DNA from: CAYLYM01 sp964387645 | GTDB lineage: Bacteria; Calditrichota; Calditrichia; RBG-13-44-9 | Direction: 5' to 3' | Length of the DNA: 45,252 nucleotides | NCBI GenBank assembly: GCA_964387645.1 | Contig: CAYLYM010000016.1 | Location: forward strand, 1-45,252 | Shown: one piece after another, positions 9,622 through 19,302 of the stretch | How the letters are laid out: the number at the start of each line of letters is the position of its first letter | Numbering within the stretch: position 1 is the stretch's first letter | The notes under the pieces: model-generated | What the model was told of the DNA's origin: nothing | Seen by the model: the letters and a program-made list of their open reading frames with translations, nothing else | The model's database searches: none | Position numbers and translations under genes: made by a program

Positions 9622-9652
9622 TTGTGAAATTATTTGTAAAATATGTTATAGT
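9622..9652 (+). promoter_or_regulatory. Weak candidate promoter of the zinc-ribbon gene
   Basis: TTGTGA at 9622-9627 and TATAGT at 9647-9652 lie 19 bp apart, about 34 bp before the gene start. The spacing is long and the match is modest. Confidence 0.2.
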
Positions 9653-9685
9653 GAATTAAAATTAAAATTCAAAGGGAATGTAAAG

Positions 9686-10144
9686 ATGTTAAAGAAAGAA
9701 AAAGTTGAAATTGAAATTGAAGTACCTTCTAAAAAGATTCACGTTGAACATGTCTATTGTCAAAACGGTCATTCTTTAGTAGATCCTGATATCAAGATTA
9801 AGGGGTATCCAGCGATTAAAGTAAGGGTTAAATATCAAGATCAGGAAGGTTGGCTTTACCTGGATCCCGTTTATGGTAGTTATGACAATATTGAAAAAGA
9901 TATTAAGATCCCCAAAGGTGGTGTTGTGGAATTTTTCTGTCCGGAGTGTGGAATTAGCCTGAAGGAAGAAGATGAGCGTTGTAGATTATGTTCTTCTCCA
10001 TTGTTTGTTTTCAATTTGCCCAAGGGTGGAATTGTGGAAGGCTGCATGAAAAAAGGATGTGTATATCATAAAATGAAGATCGTGGGGGCAGAAGAACAGG
10101 TATCCCGTTTATTCGAAAATGATACGTTGCAGTCTTATCTGTAA
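9686..10144 (+). CDS. Zinc-ribbon protein of unknown function
   Basis: I do not recognise this 152-residue protein as a named family. The N-terminal half is beta-rich and charged (VEIEIEVPSKK), with one Cys-His pair in VYCQNGHSL. Residues about 93-112 hold FFCPECG and CRLCSSP, two CxxC pairs that look like a rubredoxin-type zinc knuckle. A third Cys pair follows in GCMKKGC. No signal peptide or membrane segment is seen, so it is cytoplasmic. It precedes the EIIA-like gene by 200 bp in the same direction; shared function is only a guess. A metal-binding regulatory or adaptor role is possible. Confidence 0.6.
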   Translation: MLKKEKVEIEIEVPSKKIHVEHVYCQNGHSLVDPDIKIKGYPAIKVRVKYQDQEGWLYLDPVYGSYDNIEKDIKIPKGGVVEFFCPECGISLKEEDERCRLCSSPLFVFNLPKGGIVEGCMKKGCVYHKMKIVGAEEQVSRLFENDTLQSYL

Positions 10145-10344
10145 AGGGTATGATCTAAAAAGATTATAAATTAAGCAAACGTTGATCTGGTTCACTGAGC
10201 GAATAAATAATAGCATTATATTAAAATGGCTGAGAATTCGAGTTTTTAAAGATTAGTTTGTTAAGGATGAACTGCTGAGAATAAAATCGGTTTGCATTTA
10301 AAAGAGAGCAGTATTACATTTTTTGATATTTTTGGAGGCACTAA

Positions 10345-10797
10345 ATGGGTATTGGTGATTTGATTTCTGAAGATTTAATTGAACCTTCTCTTAAGGGTAA
10401 GGATAAGTATCAGGTTATTGAAGAACTGTTAGATTTGTTAGTAAAAAAAGGTGAGGTGAAGGACCGGGAAAAGGCATTAAAAGATTTGATAGAAAGAGAA
10501 CAATATCTCAGTACTGGATTGGAAAAAGGTTTAGCAGTTCCCCATGCTAAGAGCGATGCTGTAGATAAACTATTAGTTAGTTTGGGAATCAGCCAGAGGG
10601 GATTGGATTTCGATTCTCTTGATGGAAAACCGGCTCATTTTATTTTTTTAGTGCTGTCTCCACGAGATATTTCAGGGCCTCATATTAAAATTTTAGCACA
10701 AATTACCCGAAATTTTCGTGACGGTGATATTGGGGAACGCTTAATGAATGCCAGGGATAAAAAGGAAATCCTTGAAATTATTAAAAGTTTTAAATAA
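10345..10797 (+). CDS. PTS EIIA type-2 domain protein (PtsN/fructose-like)
   Basis: This 150-residue protein is one EIIA domain of the fructose/mannitol/PtsN class. It has the sequence REQYLSTGLEKGLAVPHAKS with the phospho-accepting His67, followed by LVSLGIS and FIFLVLSP, as in the family. GGAGG sits just before the ATG at 10345. No EIIB, EIIC, HPr or EI gene lies nearby, so it more likely acts as a phosphorylation-dependent regulator than in sugar uptake. The next gene begins 11 bp later, suggesting co-transcription with polyprenyl diphosphate synthase. Confidence 0.88.
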   Translation: MGIGDLISEDLIEPSLKGKDKYQVIEELLDLLVKKGEVKDREKALKDLIEREQYLSTGLEKGLAVPHAKSDAVDKLLVSLGISQRGLDFDSLDGKPAHFIFLVLSPRDISGPHIKILAQITRNFRDGDIGERLMNARDKKEILEIIKSFK

Positions 10798-10808
10798 TCG
10801 GTACGACA

Positions 10809-11780
10809 TTGAATATTTTTGATAAACTCCAACCTTTAAGCGTTCAAATTCAGAAAAAACTTCAGGAGAGTGTTGAGGCATCTTTTCCTAAGAGTTTAAG
10901 AGATCCCATCCAATATTTTTTAAGGACTTCAGGGAAAAAGATTCGTCCTTTATTGACATTATTAGCATGCAAAGTTGTGGGTGGAGAAATAGATAGAGCG
11001 CTTCCAGCGGCAGTGGGTATTGAGCTTTTTCACGATTTCACCCTTATTCATGATGATATTATGGATAGGGATGATTTACGACGTGGAAAACTCACAATAC
11101 ATAAAAAGTGGGATGAGGGAACTGCTATTCTGGTTGGGGATGCCATGATCGGTATGGCTTATACCAATATGTTAAAGTGTGAATCTCGACACAATGAAGC
11201 AATTAGCCGTTTATTTAGTGAAGCACTGATCAAGGTATGCGAAGGCCAGGCATTAGATAAGGAATTTGAAAAGCGTTCTGACGTTCAACTAGAAGAATAT
11301 CTGGATATGATTTCAAAAAAAACTGCATGGTTGATCAAAATGTCCTGCCAAGTTGGTGCTATTCTGGGGGGCGGAACAAATGAGCAGGTGGATTCGCTAA
11401 AAAATTTTGGTGAAAATCTGGGAATGGGTTTTCAAATTCAGGATGATTTGTTGGATTTCATCGCTGATGAATCCAAATTAGGAAAAAAGGTTGGCAGCGA
11501 TTTCCGAATGGATAAAAAAACCTATGTAACTTTGAAATATCAAGAAATTGTTCAAAAAAAATCCGAATTATTAGATCAATATCCCGATCAAATCTGGAAA
11601 TTTGAATCTCTTGAAAAACTGAAAGAAGCTCTTTTTAATCTGGGCATTGTTGAAGAAACTCGAATGGTGGTCAAAAAATATTTTCGTCTTGCATTAAAGT
11701 ATTTAGAAAAAGTTCAATCAGCACAAGAAGACAATCCTTTGTTAGAAATTGTTCAATTCTTGAGTGATCGAGAGTTTTAA
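10809..11780 (+). CDS. Polyprenyl (all-trans) diphosphate synthase
   Basis: The protein carries both aspartate-rich motifs of trans-prenyltransferases: DDIMD at 82-86 and DDLLD at 212-216, with GKKIRPLL near the N-terminus binding isopentenyl diphosphate. It elongates allylic diphosphates with isopentenyl diphosphate for quinone or lipid-carrier synthesis. Length (323) fits the family. The start is TTG at 10809, the first possible start after an in-frame stop, with no strong ribosome site; it may be coupled to the EIIA gene 11 bp upstream. Chain length is not predictable here, though there is no very bulky residue just before the first motif (FTLIHDD). Confidence 0.9.
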   Translation: MNIFDKLQPLSVQIQKKLQESVEASFPKSLRDPIQYFLRTSGKKIRPLLTLLACKVVGGEIDRALPAAVGIELFHDFTLIHDDIMDRDDLRRGKLTIHKKWDEGTAILVGDAMIGMAYTNMLKCESRHNEAISRLFSEALIKVCEGQALDKEFEKRSDVQLEEYLDMISKKTAWLIKMSCQVGAILGGGTNEQVDSLKNFGENLGMGFQIQDDLLDFIADESKLGKKVGSDFRMDKKTYVTLKYQEIVQKKSELLDQYPDQIWKFESLEKLKEALFNLGIVEETRMVVKKYFRLALKYLEKVQSAQEDNPLLEIVQFLSDREF

Positions 11781-11918
11781 TCGTGATATTTGTCTGAATT
11801 CAATAATTTTTTTTGAACCATTTATTTTTTGCGATCTCTAAAAAAACATTAATTATGTATTTACATTTAGTTATTCTATTTAATATCATTTATACTTTAT
11901 TTGAAGCTGGAGTTTTTA

Positions 11919-12911
11919 ATGGAAAAAGTTCGATGGGGAATAATAGGTGTGGGAGATGTTACCGAAAGAAAAAGTGGTCCAGCATTTCAGAAAGTCCCAA
12001 ATTCAGAACTGATTGCTGTAATGAGGAGAGATGCCAGGAAAGCGGAAGATTATGCAAAAAGGCATAGTGTACCAAAATGGTACAGTAATGCTGATAAGCT
12101 TATTAATGATCCTGAAGTTGATGTAGTTTACATAGCTACTCCTCCCTCTTCCCATATGGAATATACGATTAAAGTTGCTGCAGCGGGAAAACCCGTATAT
12201 GTAGAAAAACCCATGGCGCTGAATTATGAACAATGCCGGCGCATGATTAAAGCGTGCAATAAAGCCAACGTTCCACTTTACGTGGCTTATTATCGCAGGG
12301 GTTTACCGGCCTTTCAAAAAGTGAAAGAGCTGGTAGAAGACGGAGCGATTGGCGAGGTACGTTTCGTGAACGTCGTACATTATCAGATGGTCAGTATCCG
12401 ACAGAGAGAGAAACTGCCCTGGCGAGTTTTACCTGAGATATCCGGCGGGGGATTATTCATGGATATGGGAGCCCATACCATTGATATTCTTGATTTTATT
12501 CTTGGGCCATTTGAAAAGGTACAAGGCGAAGCTTCCAATCAGGCTGGATTGTACCCCGCAGATGATATCGTCAGTGCCGAATGGGTCTTTCAGTCCGGCG
12601 CTCACGGGACCGGTGTTTGGTGCTTCACTACCTTTAAAAACTATGAGATGAATGAAATTATCGGCAGCAAAGGCTTAATCCGATTTTCTACTTTCGGCAA
12701 CGTCCCGGTGGTACTGGAAACAGAAAAGGGACAGGAAAAATTTACTTTCGAGAATCCAGAAAATATTCAGCAAGGATTAATTCAACTGGTGGTAGACGAT
12801 TTGTTGGGCAAAGGAAGATGTCCTAGTACTGGCCAAAATGGAGCCCGCACTTCATGGGTGATGGACCAGATTTTAAAATCGTGGCGAGAGAAAAATAATA
12901 TCCACTTTTAA
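11919..12911 (+). CDS. Gfo/Idh/MocA family NAD(P)-dependent oxidoreductase
   Basis: The ATG at 11919 follows GGAG at 11909-11912 with good spacing, so I prefer it to a TTG at 11901. The N-terminus has a Rossmann motif (WGIIGVGDVTERKSGPAF), and the family lysine lies in VEKPMAL. The C-terminal half is the alpha/beta domain that binds the sugar-like substrate, including GGGLFMDMGAHTIDIL. Members oxidise or reduce sugars, inositols and related polyols using NAD(P). The specific substrate is unknown. It is convergent with smc, with only 38 bp between the stops and no clear terminator. Confidence 0.88.
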   Translation: MEKVRWGIIGVGDVTERKSGPAFQKVPNSELIAVMRRDARKAEDYAKRHSVPKWYSNADKLINDPEVDVVYIATPPSSHMEYTIKVAAAGKPVYVEKPMALNYEQCRRMIKACNKANVPLYVAYYRRGLPAFQKVKELVEDGAIGEVRFVNVVHYQMVSIRQREKLPWRVLPEISGGGLFMDMGAHTIDILDFILGPFEKVQGEASNQAGLYPADDIVSAEWVFQSGAHGTGVWCFTTFKNYEMNEIIGSKGLIRFSTFGNVPVVLETEKGQEKFTFENPENIQQGLIQLVVDDLLGKGRCPSTGQNGARTSWVMDQILKSWREKNNIHF

Positions 12912-12949
12912 ATCTTCTTGAAGTGGTTTATGTCCCTCTTACTTTTTAT

Positions 12950-15900
12950 TTAATCAAATCGAACAGATACTACTTTACTCACCCCAACCTCCTCCATGGT
13001 GATGCCATACATGGCCTGAGCAGCTTGCATGGTCATCTTATTGTGTGTAACTAGAATAAATTGGGTATTCCGGGAGAATTCTTTTAAAGCATGCGTATAT
13101 CGGATGATATTCACGTCATCTAATGGCGCATCCACCTCATCAAGGATGCAGAAAGGGCTGGGTTTTACCAGATAAATGGCAAAAAGCAGCGAGATGGCCG
13201 TAAGTGTTTTTTCTCCAGCAGAGAGTAAGTTCAGGGTGGACAATCTGCGACCCTTTATCCGAACATTGATGTTAATTTTCGCTTCTAACGGATCATCATT
13301 TTCCTCCAGAACCAATTCAGCTTCACCACCCTCGAAAAATTTACTGAAAACACTTTTGAAATTAGTATTAATCTTTGCGAAAGTTTCCATAAACATATTG
13401 TATGCGGTCTTATTAAGCTTACGAATTGTGGTGAGCAATTCTTGCTTGGCTTTAAGCAAATCTTCCCGTTGGGAAGATAAAAAATCCAACCGTTCCTTTT
13501 CTCGTTCGTATTCTTTTATCGCCAGTGGATTTACTTCTCCCAGAGATTCAAACTTACGGCGATATTCAGCGTATTGTTCTTGTAATTGGTGGAGTGCAAC
13601 ATTGGCTGGTACTGGATATTCTTCTAATAATTTCGATACAGTTTCGCCGCCATATTTTTCCTTGATTTGTTCTTGATTGTTTTTAATTTTAAGTTCCAGT
13701 TCCTGGATGCTGAGTTCCAGTTCACGCAGCCGTTCAGCAGCCTGATTCCAGCGACGATGTTTTTTCTTAAGCTCCTCTTCTTTGCTCATTATCACCGATT
13801 TGAGTCCCTGATAATTATTTTCTACCTCTAACTTCTCAACTTCAATTTTGTCCCGTTCTTTGAAAAGCTCATCTAAAAGGCGCTTTTTTTTAGTATTCTC
13901 CTGGGAGAGTTGAACAATTTCTTCCTGGTAGGTTTCGATGCTTTTCCGGGCCCGCTCGATCAATTGGTAAATTTCTTGCAAAGAATTGTTCAAATATTGC
14001 TCCTTTTGCTCCATTTCATGAAGGCGCCCCTGAGTATTCAAGTAATCAATCTGGAGTTCTTGAACTTCCCTTGAAATTTGACGGTAATTCCGTTCCGCTT
14101 CTTCAGCCGCTTTATTCAATTGGGACTCTTTTTCTAAATATAACCTTTGCTGACGTTCGGCTTCGTCCACTTGAGGTTTGAGTTTGTCAAAATTTTGTTG
14201 CAGGATATCCATCTGTTGCTTTAGAGTATCAATCTCCTGCTCTATTTCTGCAGCCCGCTCAGCAGTGCGTTTTTGTTCATATTCGGCTTGGCGAACTTGC
14301 TGCTGTAATTCTGTTACTCTCTGTTTTTGTTTTTCGATAAGATCCTTAAATTCGGCGAGTTTATTATCTTTCTGTTGATATTCTTTTTTAATCTTTTCTA
14401 ATTTTTGGGAGATATCCCTGTGCTTTTTTTGATAATTTTCCAATTCTTCTTTTAATTTTTTATACTGTTGTTTTCTACCGATCAGTTGCAGGTTGGAATT
14501 GTAATTTCCGCCAGTGATCTGACCCCAGTCGCCTATGAATTCACCATTGCGAGTTAAATATCTAAACTGTGGATACTTTTCATGCCATGTCAGAGCTGCG
14601 TCAATATCCTTTACTAGAATAACTTTTTCAAATAATAATTTAAATAGATCTTGGAAACGAGGATCGTAACTCACAATTTTCAACAAAGGTATGGCACCTT
14701 CTTCATCGGCCTCAAACTGAACCGACTTGTTATTAGAAGTGTTGAGAATGGGTAAAGGAATCAAGGTAAGCCGGCCTTTTTGCCGGGAGCGGATCTCTGA
14801 GAGGATCTGTCGAGCAGTATCTATTTTGTCGACAACCAGATAATTAGCGATTTCTTGTAAATAGCTTTCAATGGCGGGCCTATACTCTTCCGGAGCGTCC
14901 ACCATATTGGCTAATGTGTCAATCAGCCCGGAAAAATTCTCTTTATGAGACATCACGTACTGGACACTTTCAGAAAAGCCTTCATAACTGTGGATCAAAT
15001 TTCCTACAAATTCTAGTTGATTGCGAGTTTTTTCAATAAGACCGATGATTTTATTCTGTTGATCCTCAAGAGGAATTTGTTCTTTTAGTAGATGTTCCAG
15101 AGTTTTTTGTAAATGTTCTGCTTCTTTTTGGTAAAGGGTGATCTCGTCAACAGCTTCCTGATATTCAGTTTGAAATTGATCGCATTCCATTTGTTTCTGC
15201 TGTAGATCCTCCTCTAATTTTTGTCTCAAGTCGAGAAGCCGCTTTTGTTGTTCATCATAACTTTTGATTTGTATGCTGATGCGCTGAAATTCTTCTTTTT
15301 GTTCAGCACCTTTGTTCAAAATATTCAAATTTTCTTTACGGAATGTGCTGTATTTTTTCTTTATTTCTTCTAGCTTTAATTCAGCCTCTAATTGGATATT
15401 TGCTTTCGTTTGATAAATGGCCTGTTTTTCTGCAGCCTGTGCAGCTATCGTTTCCTTATCCCGGGATAGTTGCTCTAATTGCTGGTGAATCTCCTGGATA
15501 CGTTGCTGGTATTCGGAGATTTCAGACTGTGCCTTTTCGATGTTTTGATTCAATGATAGAATTTTTTGATCGAAGAGTTGGGATTGTTGTTGGATCTGTC
15601 GAATCTTATCATCAGCCTGGTTCAATCGTGTGGCGATTTCCCGGAACTGATGTTCCAGATCAATCCCCTTGACCCGCATTTTTTCTAATTCGGCCTCACC
15701 TAAGTTAACCTCTTTACCTAATCTTTCCCGGGTTTGGCGAACTTGTTCTAACTCCTGTTTTAATGGTATGAGATCTTGTTCATGATTTTGTTTTTTTAAT
15801 TGAAAAATTTGAATTTCTACCCGTTGCATATCCTGCTTTAGTTGGTGATAGCGACGGGCTTTACCCACCTGTCTGGATAAAGAATTCACGTTTTTTTGAA

Positions 15901-16492
15901 CTTCAGCTATGACATCGTTGAGGCGGATTAATTCCTGATCAGTTGTTTCCAGTTTTCGTAAGGCGGCTTTGCGCCGAATTTTATATTTCTTAATTCCTGC
16001 TGCTTCTTCAAACAAACGGCGCCGCTCTTCAGCATTCTCGCTTAAAATCTGTTCAACCATTTTTAACTCGATCACCGAATAGGCGTCCGATCCCATTCCC
16101 GTATCGGCAAAAAGATCAATAACATCTTTTAACCGAACGGGGTGGTTGTTAATTAAATACTCGCTTTCTCCCGAACGGTAAAGTCGGCGGGTTATTTTCA
16201 CTTCACTGTATACGGAAGGCAAGATGTTTTTGGTGTTTTCGATATAAATAGAAACCTCCGCCATACTCAAAGGTTTACGAGTGGCTGTCCCATTGAATAT
16301 GACGTTTTCCATTTTGTCTAATCGTAATAACGAGGGTCTTTGTTCGCCCAATACCCAACGGATGGCATCTACAATGTTGGATTTTCCACATCCATTTGGG
16401 CCAATTATAGCGGTGATTCCATCGGTGAATTTGAAATGTACTTTATGGGCAAAAGATTTAAATCCGAAGATTTCTAATTTTGATAAATACAT
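12950..16492 (-). CDS. smc: Chromosome segregation protein SMC
   Basis: The 1180-residue protein is a full-length SMC. Walker A, GPNGCGKSN, is at 31-39. Long coiled coils run on both sides of a hinge at about 510-680 (VGNLIHSYEGFSESV, then DAPEEYRPAIESYLQ). The C-terminal head has the ABC signature LSAGEK at 1090-1095 and Walker B in CILDEVDAPLDD. It forms a dimer that, with ScpA and ScpB, compacts and aligns the chromosome. It lies 25 bp downstream of the GH2-like membrane protein on the same strand, so the two are probably co-transcribed. The parAB genes are elsewhere in this window. Confidence 0.97.
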   Translation of the reverse strand: MYLSKLEIFGFKSFAHKVHFKFTDGITAIIGPNGCGKSNIVDAIRWVLGEQRPSLLRLDKMENVIFNGTATRKPLSMAEVSIYIENTKNILPSVYSEVKITRRLYRSGESEYLINNHPVRLKDVIDLFADTGMGSDAYSVIELKMVEQILSENAEERRRLFEEAAGIKKYKIRRKAALRKLETTDQELIRLNDVIAEVQKNVNSLSRQVGKARRYHQLKQDMQRVEIQIFQLKKQNHEQDLIPLKQELEQVRQTRERLGKEVNLGEAELEKMRVKGIDLEHQFREIATRLNQADDKIRQIQQQSQLFDQKILSLNQNIEKAQSEISEYQQRIQEIHQQLEQLSRDKETIAAQAAEKQAIYQTKANIQLEAELKLEEIKKKYSTFRKENLNILNKGAEQKEEFQRISIQIKSYDEQQKRLLDLRQKLEEDLQQKQMECDQFQTEYQEAVDEITLYQKEAEHLQKTLEHLLKEQIPLEDQQNKIIGLIEKTRNQLEFVGNLIHSYEGFSESVQYVMSHKENFSGLIDTLANMVDAPEEYRPAIESYLQEIANYLVVDKIDTARQILSEIRSRQKGRLTLIPLPILNTSNNKSVQFEADEEGAIPLLKIVSYDPRFQDLFKLLFEKVILVKDIDAALTWHEKYPQFRYLTRNGEFIGDWGQITGGNYNSNLQLIGRKQQYKKLKEELENYQKKHRDISQKLEKIKKEYQQKDNKLAEFKDLIEKQKQRVTELQQQVRQAEYEQKRTAERAAEIEQEIDTLKQQMDILQQNFDKLKPQVDEAERQQRLYLEKESQLNKAAEEAERNYRQISREVQELQIDYLNTQGRLHEMEQKEQYLNNSLQEIYQLIERARKSIETYQEEIVQLSQENTKKKRLLDELFKERDKIEVEKLEVENNYQGLKSVIMSKEEELKKKHRRWNQAAERLRELELSIQELELKIKNNQEQIKEKYGGETVSKLLEEYPVPANVALHQLQEQYAEYRRKFESLGEVNPLAIKEYEREKERLDFLSSQREDLLKAKQELLTTIRKLNKTAYNMFMETFAKINTNFKSVFSKFFEGGEAELVLEENDDPLEAKININVRIKGRRLSTLNLLSAGEKTLTAISLLFAIYLVKPSPFCILDEVDAPLDDVNIIRYTHALKEFSRNTQFILVTHNKMTMQAAQAMYGITMEEVGVSKVVSVRFD

Positions 16493-16517
16493 CCAGATTA
16501 ATCTACATTATAAATTA

Positions 16518-19073
16518 TTAAAGCAAACTAAACAACTTGAGCAGAAACCGTAAATGTTCACTAACATTTACTTGTATATTCCAATAAAATAAAGTACCAG
16601 TGCCAAAGATAATAATTATAGCTATAGTAAATAAAAATACCCGCGCATAGCGAGCTTCGGTCATCACGCGGGCGCCATTTATCCAGCGAAAAATATACCA
16701 AATATGAAAATATAAAATGATTATTATTGGAATCCAATAGGAATTCAAAACTAGCAATAGATTGTAATAGAACATTCCCAGAGGTAAAATCATGACAAAA
16801 GGCGATGCAGCCCAGGTACTTACTGCCAGCGCGTGGCGAAATCGAACTTTGATTTCACGGAAAAATGATATTATCCAGATGGGAAAAGATAGTAAAACTA
16901 CAAACAAAGCCATAATAAAAGTAATAATAGGAATCAAAAAATGTGGTTGCCAAATAAGTGAACAAATTAAATGTTTTGATCGATTATCTATGAAAATCAA
17001 TGAAAGAAAGTAATCCATGTATAAATTGTTCCGAAAGAAATAAAGCGTACTGCCAATGATTACTGCGCTATTGACACTTAATATTATTAATAAAAAGAAA
17101 TTTTCGGTGTAGGGGATTATTCGCCTTTCCTTTAAATCAGTGAAAAAACCATGTGGTTTGCGAATGGAGCGTTGAATGTTGTGGCGAAATTCAATAATAG
17201 ACCGGTAAAGTAATAGGAAGAATAAAAAATTAATCAGGCCAATGATGACAAATATGAAGGGACCGAGTTGTTGCTTTTCCGATTCCATCTCTGTATTCAC
17301 AAGCTTTGTCTGATTTAGGTTTCTTAATTTTCCCACCTCTTTTTTCAGTGATCTCTGAATATTGTAAATTCCAATTGTATTCATCTGGAAATTATTTTGT
17401 ATACTGCCCTGCAATGTCGGGGTTTGTAAATAGTAGTCGGAAAAAGTTAAAATGAATTGGCCGGCAAATCGATCTTTCCATTGTGGTTTTTTCAATCTCA
17501 AGTATAGCTCTGTAATTTGTTGCAGATCATGTGTTATAGCGCTTGAGTCCACCCTGTACGAAATAGCTTTAGATAGACCGGAGAGAAAAACCGGCAAATT
17601 GTCTGGAATCGAATTTAAAAAATTCGAGAGTTGGTACTCTTGATGATTACGCTCTATTATTTCCAGTATGTGCGGATGTTTTGGAACAGTATTTGATTCT
17701 GGTGGAAAAGGAGAAGCAAGGTAAACTATATATTTATCCAATAATGGCGATTTGAAATATTCTTTCAGATAGGAGGATTCTACATCTGTAGTATAAGCCG
17801 GAAAACCAATCCCGATTACTGAGGGATGATCTGCTATAAGAAGAGTAAATGCTTCGAGATACTCGAGTTGTTTGCTGCGGCCTAGACTATCTGCCAACAG
17901 GTTGTGGTGAACAAAAGGAAATGGTAAATCCTGAAAACAAATTAATCCAAGTGAATCAGTGAGATAGTAGAAATAATCACTTTGAGGATAAAAACCAACG
18001 CGAACGGCATTAAAACCATCTTTCTTGATTTGTTCCAAATCCCTTCGTAAAAGAGATCTGTCAAGAAGAATATTTCCATCAAGGTTTTGATAAATGTAAT
18101 TGATTCCGGTGATCTGAATTAAATCACCATTTAAAAAACACTTGTTATTTTTCCATCCAATAGTGCGAATAGGTAGACTTTTCTGAAGAACGTCTAAAAT
18201 TGTATTATTTGTGCTTAAAGAGGTATTTAAAAAATAACAATTAGGTTTATCAGGAGACCATGGTTCTAAGCGAGGTAACGTAACTTGAAGCTCGACCTCC
18301 TGATGTTGTGAAGTAGAATCTGGTTCTAAAAATATCCTTTTTTGCCAGTACGATTTATTTTTGTTGGTAATTTGGAAATAAAGCCAATGTTGAGTCATCA
18401 ATGGATGTGAAGACCTGATTGTGCATTTGATTTGAATATGAACACTATCTCCGGACAACTGGGAATATGCTTCCACTTTGGAAATGTGGGTAGGTGGCAG
18501 AACTTCTAAGTAAACATTTCGATATATGCCATTGTCAATTCGTGGTAAATTGATGGGAAACCAGGGTGGAAATTGATAATTTTTTTGTGGCCAGGGATCA
18601 ATTTGGATTTCTATTTGATTAGAGTTTTGGGTGAGTAAATGTGATGGAATGGGGATTTTAATTGGTAAATAATTACGACTGCCTCGAAAAAACAGTCTTT
18701 GGTTGATTCGAATATGAGCAAATCCATTTATTCCGTTAAAATGTAAAAAATAGAAAGAATTTTCGTCGTTCAATTGTTTAAACGATTTTTGGAATATGAA
18801 TGTATATTGATCATGGAAGACAGATGGAATACGAACTTCACCAATTTTTTCCCTAGTTTTAGGGTTTAATAAAGACCATGTGCCAATCAATGGTATAATT
18901 TTTCGGTAAGAAGATGTATTCTTAAAAATATGTTCAGAAAAGTTTCTTCGAGCAACATCAGGTGTTTGAGAATAAAAAGTGATTTGGGAAAATAAGAAAG
19001 TTGAGCAGTAAAGCTGGAGTAATAAAAAAAGAGCGATATTGAAAGTAAAATTTCCTTTTCCCGTAGGAATCAT
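16518..19073 (-). CDS. GH2-like protein, probably catalytically inactive, fused to a six-helix membrane domain
   Basis: The start is the ATG at 19073, where AAAGGAGGT precedes it; a longer frame from 19136 lacks such a site. An N-terminal signal segment ends near LYCSTFLFSQ. Then come a GH2 jelly-roll-like part (GTWSL, GINGFAHIRINQ, NGIYRNVYLEV), an Ig-like part and a TIM-barrel-like part (ITGINYIYQNLDG, GFNAVRVGFYPQSD, GLICFQDLPFPF). At about residue 416, where active enzymes have HPSV followed by a WxxGNE-type segment, this protein reads HPSVIGIGFPAYTTD, lacking the acid/base Glu. The usual nucleophile strand reads PVFLSGLSK, also without Glu. The last 230 residues hold six hydrophobic helices. 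A sensor or binding protein is plausible. The linkage with smc is probably operon-level only. Confidence 0.72.
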   Translation of the reverse strand: MIPTGKGNFTFNIALFLLLQLYCSTFLFSQITFYSQTPDVARRNFSEHIFKNTSSYRKIIPLIGTWSLLNPKTREKIGEVRIPSVFHDQYTFIFQKSFKQLNDENSFYFLHFNGINGFAHIRINQRLFFRGSRNYLPIKIPIPSHLLTQNSNQIEIQIDPWPQKNYQFPPWFPINLPRIDNGIYRNVYLEVLPPTHISKVEAYSQLSGDSVHIQIKCTIRSSHPLMTQHWLYFQITNKNKSYWQKRIFLEPDSTSQHQEVELQVTLPRLEPWSPDKPNCYFLNTSLSTNNTILDVLQKSLPIRTIGWKNNKCFLNGDLIQITGINYIYQNLDGNILLDRSLLRRDLEQIKKDGFNAVRVGFYPQSDYFYYLTDSLGLICFQDLPFPFVHHNLLADSLGRSKQLEYLEAFTLLIADHPSVIGIGFPAYTTDVESSYLKEYFKSPLLDKYIVYLASPFPPESNTVPKHPHILEIIERNHQEYQLSNFLNSIPDNLPVFLSGLSKAISYRVDSSAITHDLQQITELYLRLKKPQWKDRFAGQFILTFSDYYLQTPTLQGSIQNNFQMNTIGIYNIQRSLKKEVGKLRNLNQTKLVNTEMESEKQQLGPFIFVIIGLINFLFFLLLYRSIIEFRHNIQRSIRKPHGFFTDLKERRIIPYTENFFLLIILSVNSAVIIGSTLYFFRNNLYMDYFLSLIFIDNRSKHLICSLIWQPHFLIPIITFIMALFVVLLSFPIWIISFFREIKVRFRHALAVSTWAASPFVMILPLGMFYYNLLLVLNSYWIPIIIILYFHIWYIFRWINGARVMTEARYARVFLFTIAIIIIFGTGTLFYWNIQVNVSEHLRFLLKLFSLL

Positions 19074-19210
19074 AGGACCTCCTTTATGTCGCACAATTAT
19101 AAAAAAAATCTGATACGAAAGCAAAAAAATGATCATTCAATTCAAATAGATATATGAAAATTTTATTTAATAATCTGTATTTTAAAAAGTAATGAGCTTT
19201 GATAAAGCGC

Positions 19211-19239
19211 TTGACAGTTCTATATAGGTTTATTAAATT
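19211..19239 (+). promoter_or_regulatory. Candidate promoter of the EF-G-like gene
   Basis: TTGACA at 19211-19216 is a perfect sigma-70 -35 element, followed after 17 bp by TAAATT at 19234-19239. It lies in the 229-bp divergent region between the GH2-like gene and the EF-G-like gene, leaving a leader of roughly 55 bases. Confidence 0.5.
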
Positions 19240-19302
19240 CGATTTTTCTCAAATTTAAAAAATTTGAAATAATTATTTTAAATAAGTTAAGGAGGATAGC
19301 AC

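Noticed and set aside
11813..12067. Open frame of 84 codons overlapping the Gfo/Idh/MocA gene
   Set aside because: Most of it lies in another frame of a clear oxidoreductase gene and the protein shows no family features.
13176..15672. Several open frames antisense to smc
   Set aside because: They are Ser/Cys/Leu-rich mirror frames of the coiled-coil gene, typical shadows.
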